In this document: piece by piece, positions 35,044 to 46,935 of the stretch
Layout of the letters: each line of letters begins with the position of its first letter
Position numbering within the stretch: the stretch's first letter is position 1
DNA from: Metridium senile
Taxonomy: Eukaryota > Cnidaria > Anthozoa > Actiniaria > Metridiidae
Length of the DNA: 64,000 nucleotides
Direction: 5' to 3'
NCBI GenBank assembly: GCA_949775045.1
Contig: OX459097.1
Coordinates: 20,557,668 to 20,621,667 of the forward strand
Notes under the pieces: model-generated
Database searches by the model: none
Seen by the model: the letters and a program-made list of their open reading frames with translations, nothing else
What the model was told of the DNA's origin: nothing
Made by a program: the position numbers and the translations under genes

Positions 35044-35521
35044 ATATTTTTTGAGACACCGCTTTAAAGGAATAAAAAAAGACTAACGCAAATGATCGAT
35101 TCTTTTCTCTTATTGATTATTTGAATCATGCAAATGTTTGTCAATCCACACTAAAGAATGTTACATTGATCTTCATGATTGTCCAAACGCGTTATAGATT
35201 GTCAATAGCTATGCTAATAGCACTAATGAATGTTCAATTTTGGTTGAATGATTGTCAATAAATGCTACTGTTTGTCAATTCGTGCTATTGAATTTTAATT
35301 GCGCGCACAAGAAAATACAGTCCACGCAAATGAATGTACTACTGCGCTATTGATTGTCCGTTAATACTGATGAATGTTCACGAATATTCAAATATTGTTA
35401 TTGAAAGTTGATGCGCGCTAAAGATGTTACTTTTGGTGTTGATGAAAGTATAATACACGTTATTGATACAACTATTGGCACAAATGAATGCCCATTTTCT
35501 GTTAATGAACAGCAAAAGGTG
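35044..35521. repeat. Right long TIR
   Basis: Inverted copy of 33862-34340, including GCGGTGTCTCAAAAAA at the inner border and CACCTTTTGC at the outer border. A few small differences between arms indicate the element has been in place for some time. Confidence 0.85.
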
Positions 35522-35523
35522 TA

Positions 35524-37580
35524 CTGTGTTCGACTTACTGTGAAATACGTTGTGGCTGCCGTCAATTAAAACGAATTAGCCTGTGCCTTTTAGATCATTG
35601 ATTGACGCCAGCCAAATATGTATTTTACAACAAGCTGTTGGAAAATCTGAGCTCGCAGAAAGTCGAAAACAGCAGTAATGAAGTCAAATGACCTGACATG
35701 CAATAAAGGAGATTTTTAATAAGCTGATATATATATATTTGCTTTTTACACACAAATTTTTAACTTTATCTAAAAACGATTTATATTTGTGCGTTTTTAT
35801 TTTACTTTAATGTGAAAAACAACGAAATAAATAAAAAATAAATAAAAAAATGCTCTGCATACTCGAGATTGAAGACCACTGTTTTTAAGTTGGTATATAC
35901 TAATCATAAATATTCAATTTCGCAAATTATTGTTGACTTTTGTAAGGATGGATATGTTTTTTTACAACACTTGTGTGAATTCTTGCGCGCTGATTGGTTG
36001 ATTTGGTAAATAAGAGTCCAGACAACGGTGATCACGTCATCATGTCACAAAACACTCGTGCGGAATTGAGGGAAAGTTTGTCATCCACAAAGTTCTTTCG
36101 TCAAAAAAGGATTTTAAAAAGAAGTTTATGGATAAACTATCAATGGAAATTACTTTTCTGTAAGTAGAAAATTGCAATAAATGTAACTATGCTGTCATGA
36201 GCTGTTGTCGTTTTAATTTTATGCGATTTTTCAGTCTTTTCGACAAATCTTCACTCACAATCAATTCTGTAGTCTTTCAACAAAAACGTGCTCAAAATTA
36301 CATTTTTGACGAACAAAACCATTCGTTCAGAACTGATTTGAAAAGCTTAGAATGTTGTTCAAATGCCAGACATATCAGATATTATAATATAGCTTAGATA
36401 GTATGAAGCTCTGATTGGTTGATTCACTCAAAAAAGCTATGCTCTATTTCACCGGTAGAGACATGGTTTTTGATTGACAGCTCACAATTTTAATAAGACT
36501 ATTTCTGTAAGCCACTACATTTACTAAAATCGGTTATTAAAATGTAAAAAGACTTCCCATCTTATGACCTTTCTGTTAACCTATAAAACCCTAAAGCCTA
36601 CGGTGCAATGACATTCAAACGCGACAAAAATCAAAGACATGGTTTTGAAAATACGCCGCCTTTAGACAAACTGTAAAGTTGGAAGTCAAACGTTGAATTT
36701 GATGAGAGCAAACAAAAACAAAAGGAAAACAGCGTTTCAAAGTGGCAATACTTTTTACTTCAGTTTATCCTTGAAATATGAAGATAATTTTTAAGATAAT
36801 TTCATAGTGAAGAAGTGAGATTTTTTTGCAATTGAACTTGATTAATCTTGAACAAATACATGTTGAATTTATCGACGGCAAAATATTATATTTTGTTTTA
36901 AAACAAACAAACACACAATCAAGTACAGAATTATATATGTGTTTTCTTGTTTTTTTTTATTCTTACAAATAAACCACGTTTGAAAACACGCAATGTGAAC
37001 AAAGACAAAAAGGCAGATTTACAATTATCTTTCAATTGTCTAGTCAAAATGAAAACAGAAACTGATCAACTTTAAACCTGCAAACGTTTGTAAATAAATA
37101 AATACATACTTTCAGCAGCCTAAGCAATCTTGTAGATGTGGTCTTTGTTCTTTTTAACTTGAAAACGTTGTACACAACAAGGTTGTCTTGTTCATGCAAA
37201 CTTTTTTTTTTTCTCTCAGTGAATAAATTGCTGTCAGTCGGCTCGGCTTTCACCACTCAAATAAAGTTCAAATTCGCTTGAATTGCTGTATATATGTCAG
37301 TCTCATGCAAGGTTCAGCTAAAGGTTTTTGTTTTTAGGCACAGAAATCAGCCAAAGCTATATTTTAACGGTTTTTTAAGTGAAATTCCTTCTTTTTAGCT
37401 AGCAAAAATAACCCGGGAAGAAAGTGAACAGCACCTTGGTCCCTTTTGGTCAAGATTGCTCAATAGTACACTGATTGTGATTGGTTCATTGGGCACTGGT
37501 GTTAGTTTTGAGAATTACAATTTTAATCAGCAAATAAAACTACGTTTTTACGGGAAAACCTGCATTGCTATATTATAAAA
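35524..37580. other. No gene; fragments of MITEs
   Basis: Contains recurring GATTGGTTGA-type segments (35992, 36411) and a partial copy of the palindrome described at 37581 (TGCTCTATTTCACCGGTAGAG at ~36440-36460). No coding segment is supported. Confidence 0.45.
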
Positions 37581-37766
37581 GCAATAGAAGCAAATTCCTA
37601 TGACTCTACCAGTGAAATAGAGCACTTGGGATGTTGTTAGAAACACTCGAAAAAGTTATAAAATCACTCGCTTTCAGCTCGTGATTTTATAACTTTTCTC
37701 GTGTTTCTCCCAACATCCCGCGTGCTCTATTTCACCGGTAGAGTGATAGGAACTGGCTTCTATTGC
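37581..37766. mobile_element. Foldback MITE
   Basis: 186-bp palindrome: GCAATAGAAGC / GCTTCTATTGC at the ends, then ACTCTACC(A/G)GTGAAATAGAGCAC, GGGATGTTG and AAGTTATAAAATCAC paired with their complements across a short GCTTTCAGC loop. Related half copy near 36440. Confidence 0.8.
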
Positions 37767-38120
37767 TCAATTGTGTAATCTTCTATATGATCAGTTTTAA
37801 TGTATAAAAAATGTATATTTTGTTTGAAAATTTTCAAAAACGTTTCACCAGAACCCAGCTAATCGGCCGTGTTAGACGTTCTTGTACTTTTCTAACTTCA
37901 ATTAGCAGTCTCTCAAGACAAACAGTGCACTGTATTTCTGTATGAAAATAAGCTTATTTCTTTTTTTACCGGCTGAAAAAAGATCATTTTCGTAAATTAT
38001 GTGATTTTCCGTAGCTTGAAGAGAAACCATTGAGTTCGATGCGTGACAAATTCGTCATTTTTCGTCCGTTAACTGACATTTTACTTTTTGTACATTTATT
38101 TTGGTTTGTGTTGTAAAAAA

Positions 38121-38301
38121 AAATCGAATGTGGTTTAGCGTTGTCTGTACTCTTATCGACAACGATATTCGTCATGACAGTGGTCAAAATGTTGTGGACT
38201 CACGACGCGCAGCGGAGTGAGTCAGCAACAAATTTTGACCATTGTCATGACGAATATCGTTGTCGATAAGAGTACAGACAACGCTAAACCACATTCGATT
38301 T
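38121..38301. mobile_element. Near-perfect foldback MITE
   Basis: 181-bp palindrome with ~80-bp arms (AAATCGAATGTGGTTTAGCG ... CGCTAAACCACATTCGATTT) that differ at only a few positions around a CGACGCGCAGCGGAG centre. It lies ~500 bp upstream of the discoidin gene. No clear target duplication. Confidence 0.8.
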
Positions 38302-38797
38302 GCTAAATTCATTACAATACAGAAGTTATTGTTATAGACTCAAAACAATTAAAAGAGACAGTTAGGGTCTTGTTTAACTTAACATTAAATGTGCATTACT
38401 GAAACAAATGCAAAAATATAAACTATGTAATGGGTTTGTTTCTCTCAACAACGTAAGAAAGCTTTTGTTTAAAAACAAAATGAAATCTTTAAATTGTCAG
38501 TCTTAAACATACTATCAGCATGATCTTTGAGCTTAACAAAAACATTTCATAAGATAGAATAGGAGATCGATTTAAATTATTCAACGGATAATAAGTTAGT
38601 CTATAGCGCAAAGTGTTAAAATTATTACTTTGATCAAAGCAAACAGTGATGCTACTATTTAACACCTTGAAATTCTTGTGGTACCATCTACAAAGTAAAA
38701 AAGGAGAGTGTAAAAAAGAATACTGTGGGGACTTCTAAACTGCAAAAAACTGAACAAATTATATTATCTGACATTTCGGACTTGAATTTTCATATTA

Positions 38798-41700
38798 ATG
38801 ATTTTAATACATGCAAGTTTTGGAAGTCAAGTTGGAATTCAAAATAGCGAAATCATCACCTTCAACGCGGCTAACATGAGTCTTCTGAATGACCCAAAAA
38901 CCGGTCTTCGCCATGCCAATTTTGTGAAAATACAGAACAAGTATATCTTAATGTAACGTCTATCAGAAAACTTTGTGGATGGAAATTGCGCCAATGAATG
39001 TGTTGGAAGTGGAAAATGTGTTGCGTTCAATTTCGCTAAATTGCCAACCTGTAATGGAGGTCACGAGTGTGAGCTAATTAGCGTAGATATGTTCAGCAAA
39101 CCGGACAAATTAAACGACAGTTCTGATTACAACCATTTTACTTTAAAGGTAAATATTTTAACATTACTGGTGTTATGTATTATTCGGAAATTCAGAAGTA
39201 TAAATAGGGCCGTTTTTATTAACGACACTTGTGAAAACACTTGAAAGGCCAGATTTTTTTTCACACTATAGTAGGAGCAATTTCCATAGCAATTTTTCTC
39301 GAAGCTTTGTCGCCACAACTTTGAGCTGCTCAAAGTTGAGTGCAGCTCGCTGCGATCTTCTAACGGCTAAGTTTGTTATTTTATAATGATCAACATCCTT
39401 TGAACAATTCAAATTCCAAAAGATTAGAAATACTATTGATCACGAACGTAGATTTTTTAAAGGTTTCTTAAACATGTTAACGTTATTTATAGCTAGTTTA
39501 ATAAGCTTTCTTAAGAAATTGATTGAATTATTCAATTTTACGATAGATGTTATTGAATAAGGCATTGGCATTGACAATAGGTTTGTAGCCAGGTGATTTC
39601 GCACGCGCATGTCCGGCCAACATTTCCAAGATATCGTTTTTAAGAGTTTTGTTACACGTTTTTAAGGCGATTTAACCCTTTGACTCCTACGGCGCCCGAA
39701 ACCGCCCGTAAAAAACGACCTTGCTTTGAAAAATTCTAACTTTTTTAAACAAGCCAAATTTTCCCAGCCGTTTAAATGTTAGTAAGCACTAGGAAGTTTT
39801 TAAAATTTTCATAGCATGTCAGTCACAAGAAACAAACAATTTTAGCACAGAAATTCAATATGAACTTTAGGAAAGTTAAAAATGACCGTTTTTGCCGTAT
39901 TTTTCAATAGTGAAAATCACGCTTTTTTGACCTTGGATTTTTTATCGAAAAAAATCGTTTTTAGACGAAAAGGCCGTTTTCACAACAAAATTCAGTCCTT
40001 GTGCTATAGCTTTGGCAAGTTTTTTCACTTTTTTTCACTTCACGAACTGAGCTGCGGTCGTTTGATTACGGCCATTTTGATACGCACGTGTTTTCAAGTA
40101 TTTACGACTGCAAAGCATTGTGGGTAACCATGACAATTTTCCACATGGAGTACCCCCCACCGTCCTTTTATAATTTTTTTATAAGTCTAGGGTCACCTCG
40201 GTTTTCTGCCAAAATTTTGCGCTTGTTGTGTTCCTCTATCATCACAACTTCGATAAATAGCCGCGGCAGGTCCGAGAATTTGCCTTTAGTCGAACTCCAA
40301 ACCTAACTTTGTTCTAAGCCCGCCAAAACCGAATGAACCAAACATCGATCTTTTTTTGCTGACAAAGTGAGATTCCTCGCTGCTTTCTTCCAGAAAGTGA
40401 GCTCTTTGCTACCTTGAAGCTTAATGATGCTCTTCCAGTAGTGACTAAAGGCAAAATATGACCCTAAAATTAACGAAATTCCCATTTAAGCCAACTTTGA
40501 GCCAGTGTAAATATCCAACGATGCTTCGAAACCATCTAAAAGTCATGTGGCCTGAGAACTTGAGCCCCTGAGATTACAAAACAGCAGCACTTTCCATGGT
40601 AACGCCAAATATGGAGTCAAGAAGTCCTACGGATCGTTTATATCCAGAAAATCGCTCAAAAATGTCAAAAAAGCCCAGTAGTCAAAGGGTTAATAAACAC
40701 TGTATCTTAAGTTTTAATATGTCTCAACTCAGTGTTTAAAAATGCTAGATTAAAAAATGGATATCTTAGGCGATATTAATGCAATGATTTAAATAGCACT
40801 TTGATAATAACCTACTAACAATGTTTGTAACCTTTTTTAATTTTAAAACTGATGGAAAAATTGTATTCATCTTTATTATTAAACTTTGTATTATTTGTGT
40901 TTTAGACTGAATGTATGACGTCACCGTGCGTAAACCATGGTACTTGTATACCAGAATACACTACCAACACGTATAGATGTGTGTGCCTACGAGGCATCAA
41001 AGGAGATAATTGCGAGGTCATACCTGGTACGTTAACTGTTTGATTTGTTTTTGCTAAAGAACCGTTTACACTAGCAATTTCGACGGGTGATATGAGCAGC
41101 TACTTTAATAACGAATTTATCTCATACTCTTGGAGCATGCTGCACTACAAAATTGCTAGTCAGTATAAACGGCCCTTAAGCTCGCTGGTAACTAAACCTG
41201 AATTAACTATATAGGGTTTTATATACAGTTCTTCCCGGATAAGCACTGATGAATATTATTACATATAATTATTAGAACTCACGTATTCTGATTAACTGAT
41301 GATCGTGCATTATGAACGCACTAAGCACACACGTTTGTGCATTAAATTAAATAGACAAAAAACTTGCTTTCCTTGCTGCATGCGTTATAAAGAATGTGTA
41401 TCGCCTTTCATGTCAACACCCCTCCCTACCTCACCCCACCCCGTGCATAAAAACAGCACATGTACAGTTCGCAAGCGTTTTTTCTATTTCTTCAAAATTG
41501 ACGCCATTATTTTTACGATCGCTATGATTGTTGTCAAAATCAATGTTGTTATTTTCTCAGGTCCCAGTGCCATTACCATGGTACCAGTAGGTATGGAAGA
41601 CAAAAGTATCCTCGATTCACAAATCACAGCTTCTTCATTCTTTGATTCACAACATCCCCCTTGGTATGGCCGTCTAAACGAGGATCGTGGAGCTAGAGTG

Positions 41701-44700
41701 TGGGCATCAAGGGAAAGAAAGGCAGGCGATTATCTTCAGATCGATTTGAATACTATCATGGTGGTGTACAAAGTTGCCACACAGGGAAGGCCGTCTCAAG
41801 TTCAGTATAGCAAGTCGTATTTTTTACAGTACAGTAATGACAATCTAATCTGGGCTAATTACACAGTCAATGGAAACGAAAAGGTATAGTTTCAAGGAAA
41901 AAAATATTTGACAAAAATGGTTGTGAAATACATGTGAACGAGGATAATACTGAAGAGGTTATTAACCAAGCAAGAGAGGTTAATAGTTCGTTTATTATAT
42001 GGCTATTTTAAAGAGACAAAGTAATACTTTTTTTTTGATATTTTACGACACGCGTTGCTTTCGAATGACTTCCCAATAATTTTACTGAAAAAGTAAGAGT
42101 TACATACCTCGAATGTTCGGCTATAAGCCATATATATCCCGCGGGCCGCAGGCCCAGGTGATATATAGGCTTATAGCCGAACATTCGAGGTATGTAACTA
42201 ATTTATTTCACATTTGAGAAGGTTTTCTCACAAAAAAAACAATGATTTAATCCTATTCTAACAAAGGCACATGATTTGAGTTAAGAAATAAAAGAACGGC
42301 TTTTCAAATCTCACTTATTAGTATCTACTGGGAGTCGTATTTGATAAAATGAATGATATGAATAGAAAATGTGCAGGGAACCGGCTCGGTGCATTTTTAA
42401 ATCAAAATCTTATTGATAGAACACAATTGAAGGAGGTTATGCTATCTTAGTTTTCATTCCTTAATACAAAGACTAAAATACTCAAACCATTGAAACTAAT
42501 CAATAAGGTGGAATGCTGTTAATGATTTTTCTCACTAGAATACAACAGTTTATTGAAAGTTTTCATAACAAAATACTACTGACACAATCTAAGGCCTCGT
42601 CTACACGAATTCGATCCCGCTGAAACCGCATAGAAATATTTGCGTCCACACGAATCCGCGTATCCGGAGGATTCAAGTAAAAGTATGCGGTTTCGGTGAC
42701 CGGATTCAATGGTTCGTGTGGACGATAGGCCGATTCGCATCAAAAAGTATGCGGTTTCAAAAGTATCCGGATCCGTGTAGACGGGGTCTAAACCATTTGG
42801 CTGAGATCTGACTCGACATTTTTCAATGATAATTAATGTTTTCTGAAAAGAAAACAATGTATGATTTTCACTGAACGTATTCAAAAAAATAAAACCATTA
42901 ATCCAAAAATATATCAATAATCTGTTCATAATTTAATGTTCATTGTCAATGAACTCCCATAAGGAAGTATTAAACAATCACTTTCAATTCTATTCAGAAG
43001 AACACTAACGAACTTGAATGCTAATGAACTTGATGACATTAAACGAGTTTTTGTTGTTAACTTTCCATCGGATGACTATGTAGTATAATGGCTTAAAGCG
43101 CGGATACAGCAATGCAGAGGTTCTCGGTTCGAGTCCTGACATTGGTACTCAAAGACTTTTTTCCTCCAAAAATCGCTATCTAGTAAAATTTCTAAGTCTA
43201 ATGTTGCAATAAATAATAAATGCAAGGGTTATAACTAGATTTAAAAAAACTCATTAATAATCCATGAGCTATTAGTCCAATCGGGGCATTCCAATTTGGT
43301 CACATGCATGACCTTTATACCCCATAATAATATACACATAAAAAAATTACTCGATTCTGATTGGCTGATGAACAGTGCATTTTAGAGGTAATTCAGTGCA
43401 AAAACAAGGTAATACAGTGCAAATTACATTCTGTACAGTGCAAATTACAAAAAAATAAATCGATTATGATAGGCTTTATTCTTAAATCATTTTAGTCACT
43501 AATGCTTGACAGTAATTTAAAAAACACTTTAAGTGGCAATTCTTTCAAAAATCGTCGAAAATCTGTAAGAAAAATACAAAACACTGACCAAGTTTTGAGT
43601 GGAAAGTTTTGAATTTTCCGCTTAATCTCGAGCGCGCGCTTGCTTACGACATCAACACGTCATTTTTGGCGCGCGCTACTAGCCGAAAACTGACCAAAAA
43701 AATACGCGATCCACCGCCCGCTAATCAGCCAATCACAGCGCGAGTACATCCATGGCCGTATAATAATACTCAGTTATTTCACACATTAAACTATCTAATA
43801 CGTTATGTATTATCCAATTATCAGAATACACCAAGACTTTTGCTTTTTTTTGTAATAAAGCAAAATATTTTTTACCTGAAAAAAAGACTACGGTATATCT
43901 AATTGGTTGGCTTAAACTTTGACTTAACACTTCAGAAAGACTATTTTCAACAAAATTCTCAAGAACACAGTTATTCAGAAAGATAAACATGGAGTCTATT
44001 TTTATACAAAATAACTCTTATGATATATCTTAAATATTTCTCGGATTTTGATTGGTTGACACGCTGTTCATTTAAAGGCGTATTGGACCGTTTCTATGAC
44101 AACAGTCAAACCGTATTTTTTTTTAAACCGGGATTGAAAATTATTCTGTTAAAGTTTTGCCCTGTCATACCTGCAGAGTGTTTTTTCAATAATTAGAGAT
44201 TCGCCTATAAAATATTTGCGATTTCGTACATCGCTAAGAAAAAAAGCCATATAATAAATGATTTATTAACCTCACTTGTTCGGTCTGTACGGACAAAAAA
44301 ACAGACCTCGCTCTTATAATTTCCCGTACAGATCTCATGCTCGGTTAATAACCTCTTATTATTGAAAGATGCTTGGAGTTTGAATAACGTTAGCTATTGT
44401 CTCTAGCTTTAGGAAAGTCTAAACTGATGTTAAGCTGTGTTTTTGTTATGCTCACTTTTAGTTGCATTAATCAAAACTGCTACAGTAAAAAAGAAAGATA
44501 CGTATCAAAGATATGCCTATTGTGTTGTTGCAATCTCAGCCTGTTAAAAAAAGAAAAAAAATCTCGCGCGCTAATCAAAGTCTTTTGTTAATAGAGTACT
44601 AAAGTGAATACGTCACCTTTTGTCAATTTTCAAGGAAACTTGTTCCAAACTAAAGTCGATCAACCGTATTTCTTTTGTTTCTCTATAGAAATGTGTAAAG

Positions 44701-45163
44701 TTATATAGAAGTAACTGTTTGGAACTGGAATCCATGGCAACTGACGTCACACTTTAGCACTCTATTCTCACCTACATTGCCATATATGGCAATGGCATTG
44801 TTTTCAAGATTGCTTACGGTATTTCTGATACGAAAAACATGACATCGAAAATGTTAAATAATATAGTGCAAACAGATCTCAACCGTTCCGGAATGACGAT
44901 CGACCCGGTCCGGACTCGAAGAACCAATCAGATATTCATTAGATCTTTTGACCGGCTTGCATTTGATAATCGCTGCATTTTATTATTAAACATTCATGGC
45001 TTCCTCTTTGTTCGTATAGGTTTTTCCAGGTAACGTGGACCAAAACTCAGTGGTATCACATGTCTTCTCAGCGCCATTCCTGGCCAGATACGTAAGATTT
45101 GTTGTTCTATCTTGGTTTAATCATCCAGTATTGAGAGTTGAACTCTACACTTGTGCACAGTGA
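38798..45163 (+). CDS. Secreted PAN - EGF - F5/8 type C domain protein (four exons, stop in exon 1)
   Basis: Exons 38798-39148, 40906-41026, 41561-41883 and 45020-45163, all with AG/GT borders and matching phases (0, 1, 0), total 313 codons including the stop. The start ATG at 38798 gives MILIHASFGSQ, a short hydrophobic leader. Exon 1 is a PAN/Apple-like domain (ANFVKIQNKY; DGNCANECVGSGKCVAFNFA; CELISVD; YNHFTL). Exon 2 is an EGF domain with six cysteines (ECMTSPCVNHGTC, CVCLRGIKGDNC). Exons 3 and 4 form an F5/8 type C (discoidin) domain: VGMEDKSILDSQITASS, GDYLQIDLN, VATQGR, FPGNVDQNSVV, ARYVRFVVLSW, LRVELYTC. It probably acts as an extracellular adhesion or matrix protein. Oddities: in-frame TAA at 38954-38956 inside the PAN domain, and Val where the discoidin domain usually has its first Cys while the last Cys (LYTC) is kept. 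AATAAA candidates at 45223 and 45486. Confidence 0.8.
38954..38956 (+). other. In-frame TAA in exon 1 of the discoidin gene
   Basis: The PAN-domain frame is open and domain-like on both sides of this codon (ANFVKIQNKYILM before, RLSENFVDGNCANEC after), so the stop is a single-codon lesion and not a frame change. The candidate GT-AG segment around it would be only 26 nt, too short for a normal intron. Pseudogene, null allele, sequence error or an unused exon are the options. Confidence 0.7.
39676..40689. mobile_element. piggyBac-like nonautonomous element in intron 1
   Basis: Flanked by TTAA (39672-39675, 40690-40693). Termini CCCTTTGACTCCT and AGTAGTCAAAGGG are inverted and begin with CCC, as usual for piggyBac. 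1014 bp, no transposase; ORFs inside (up to 81 residues) show no domain. Lies wholly in intron 1 of the discoidin gene. Confidence 0.8.
42099..42198. repeat. Near-perfect 100-bp palindrome
   Basis: GTTACATACCTCGAATGTTC at the left pairs with GAACATTCGAGGTATGTAAC at the right; arms (~38 bp) also include GGCTATAAGCC and surround a GC-rich CCCGCGGGCCGCAGGCCCAGG loop. In intron 3 of the discoidin gene; probably a small MITE. Confidence 0.85.
42593..42788. mobile_element. Harbinger-like MITE, TAA target duplication
   Basis: TIR GGCCTCGTCTACACG / CGTGTAGACGGGGTC, flanked by TAA (42590-42592, 42789-42791); 3-bp TWA duplications are typical of Harbinger elements. The interior repeats ATGCGGTTTC and CGTGTGGACG-like motifs several times. 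Intron 3 of the discoidin gene. Confidence 0.65.
43072..43147 (+). pseudogene. tRNA-like sequence (tRNA pseudogene or SINE head)
   Basis: Has an A-box-like TAGTATAATGG (43081-43091) and a perfect B box GGTTCGAGTCC (43126-43136) at the usual spacing, followed by a T run. The T stem pairs poorly and the acceptor stem does not close convincingly, so this is not called a functional tRNA. Confidence 0.35.
44264..44346. repeat. Small inverted-repeat element
   Basis: TTATTAACC and GGTTAATAA at the ends with GGTCTGTACGG / CCGTACAGATC inside. Intron 3; likely a short MITE. Confidence 0.4.
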
Positions 45164-45222
45164 CAACGTATCATAAAGGTCTATCACCATAATCACTTCA
45201 TTATTGAACAAAAAACGATAAA

Positions 45223-45228
45223 AATAAA
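45223..45228 (+). terminator. Candidate polyadenylation signal
   Basis: AATAAA 60 nt after the TGA of the discoidin gene, in an A-rich stretch. A second AATAAA is at 45486-45491. Confidence 0.4.
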
Positions 45229-45559
45229 AGCATAAATGCACATATATCCGTCCTCAAAAAAAAAAATCAGCATATGACCAGAGTTGTGAGCTGAAATATT
45301 CAATGTAGGGGTAATGAGAGTGCATGAGTTAAATAGTAGGACACTCAGTGTATTGCAGATACCATTGAGACGTTGATTTAATAGGTCTGATTTAACGTCT
45401 AGTGTTGAATAACTGTTCATCGAAATTAATTGCAATTTCCAACATAACAATCTTGATCACGATGCATTTCTGGTTTCTTTGCCGGAATAAATGTTTAAAA
45501 AACAAAATACTTTAATAGAAACTAGTTGGGTTTAATTCTTCTCACTCCACAATACATGC

Positions 45560-45850
45560 AGTTTTGACTGACAACATACAAAAGTAAGGCTTTTGATTCA
45601 GTAAATTACTTTATTCTTTTCGAAAAGCTTTACGGTTATGCAGAAAGAAGTTTAACCAATATCTGGTTAAATATTTTTTTAAATGAAAGAAAACAGCATT
45701 TTTTTCATAGGCAACTTCTACTCAGACACTCTACCAATATCATGCGGTATTCCCTCAAGGGTCGGATCTTGGCCCTGTTCTCTTTCTAGTATACTTTCAA
45801 AACTCATCAAAACCTTTTTGACCTCCACCTTCTAATCGAAACCTGTAACA
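45560..45850 (+). mobile_element. Reverse-transcriptase fossil (LINE fragment)
   Basis: Plus-strand reading shows KAFDSVNYFILFEKLYGYA-like RT motif A sequence (~45580), IWLNIFLNERKQ, then an ISCGIPQGS.LGPVLFLVYF-like motif B block (~45735-45790) in another frame. Both ends are truncated and the frame is broken. Just downstream of the discoidin gene. Confidence 0.65.
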
Positions 45851-46070
45851 ATGACTAGAAACTTAGTCCTTCATATACATGTTATATTGCTATATTTATT
45901 CTAATTTATTTACTTTATACTATTATTTATTCTAAAACACTTAACTTATTCGACATATATACATATACACTATTTCAATTATGGGTACTTAACCTAATCA
46001 TATATACATGATAGAGTACAAACTAATAGAGTAATAAATAATGATACTTTATGCTAATTCTATTGTCTTA

Positions 46071-46334
46071 AGCCTCGGTCAAACGGCAATGATAGTTGAT
46101 GATAGTTGATGATAGCTCCAACTATCATGTGCGTTTGACCACCAACTATCATGCACTATCATCGACTATCATGGACTATCATCGAGTTTGAACATGCTAA
46201 AATTTCACATGATAGTCGATGATAGTTTTTGCCGTTTGACCACGCGTACAGGATATATAGTTGATTATGGTACGTTGATGATAGTCGAGACGCCTTCAAC
46301 TATCATCAACTAGCATAGCCGTTTGACCTCAGCT
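46071..46334. mobile_element. Harbinger-like MITE dense in a GATGATAGT motif
   Basis: TIR AGCCTCGGTCAAACGGC / GCCGTTTGACCTCAGCT, flanked by TTA (46068-46070, 46335-46337). The interior holds about 13 copies of TGATAGT or its complement ACTATCA in blocks of alternating orientation within 264 bp. No coding capacity. Confidence 0.7.
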
Positions 46335-46935
46335 TTATATTGTTTAATTATAACTATTTAGTACTAATTAGTGCTTTATACTAGTTGTTTCACGGGTATA
46401 ATATTTGTTCTCTAATATTTCACTTATTGGGCAGGCACTTAAATATTCAAATATAAACACTTTTATGCTCTGTGTTTTATTTCTGATAAAATACATTTTG
46501 CTATATAATATACTACCTAAACATTGCAATTACACACAATATATTAGCCAACTAACTGTGGATAGCTTTCGAGCTAATTCCAAATGGCTCGCACCTTTAT
46601 GTAAGGATACATTTACTTTGCTGTAATCATGTGTGAAATTTAAGATGCAAATAAAAAGAGTATTACTGTCATAACGTTATGTTTGTCTTTTTTACAGCCC
46701 CGTCTTAAACTATTTTTAAACTAATCTACCAACCTTTCGACCCAGCCGGTCTTGTTGACTCGCGAATTCAAAGAAACTCGGCCACGCCTCAGTCATGTTT
46801 TATTACGACTTCTCTCTTGCTCTACAGCTGTCATCGTGTTTATGTCACAGTATTTAGGCAAGCGTACTTTTTTATTATTTTGCTTCTGTTTTAAAACTAC
46901 TGTAATGCCTGTCCTTTTGCTCACAAAAACAAAGC

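Larger units (their letters stand above)
33862..35521 (+). mobile_element. Tc1/mariner-type transposon with ~480-bp TIRs
   Basis: 1660 bp flanked by TA (33860-33861, 35522-35523). Left TIR 33862-34340 and right TIR 35044-35521 start and end with CACCTTTTGCTGTTCATTAA / TTAATGAACAGCAAAAGGTG and are ~90% alike. The interior encodes a broken DDE transposase (see 34500-35020). The TIRs are far longer than the 20-30 bp of typical Tc1/mariner elements and are composed largely of reiterated CAATCATTAGCGC-like motifs in both arms. Confidence 0.85.

Noticed and set aside
38121..38301. Rho-independent-like terminator or pri-miRNA hairpin
   Set aside because: The long near-perfect arms match the many other foldback MITEs in the window; small-RNA data would be needed to claim a hairpin RNA.
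41299..41560. N-terminal half of a 196-residue ORF before the discoidin domain
   Set aside because: It is intron 2 sequence; the TTTCTCAG acceptor at 41560 and phase agreement with the EGF exon define the exon start.
43072..43147. Functional tRNA gene
   Set aside because: B box is perfect but the T stem and acceptor stem do not pair; kept only as a tRNA-like pseudogene.
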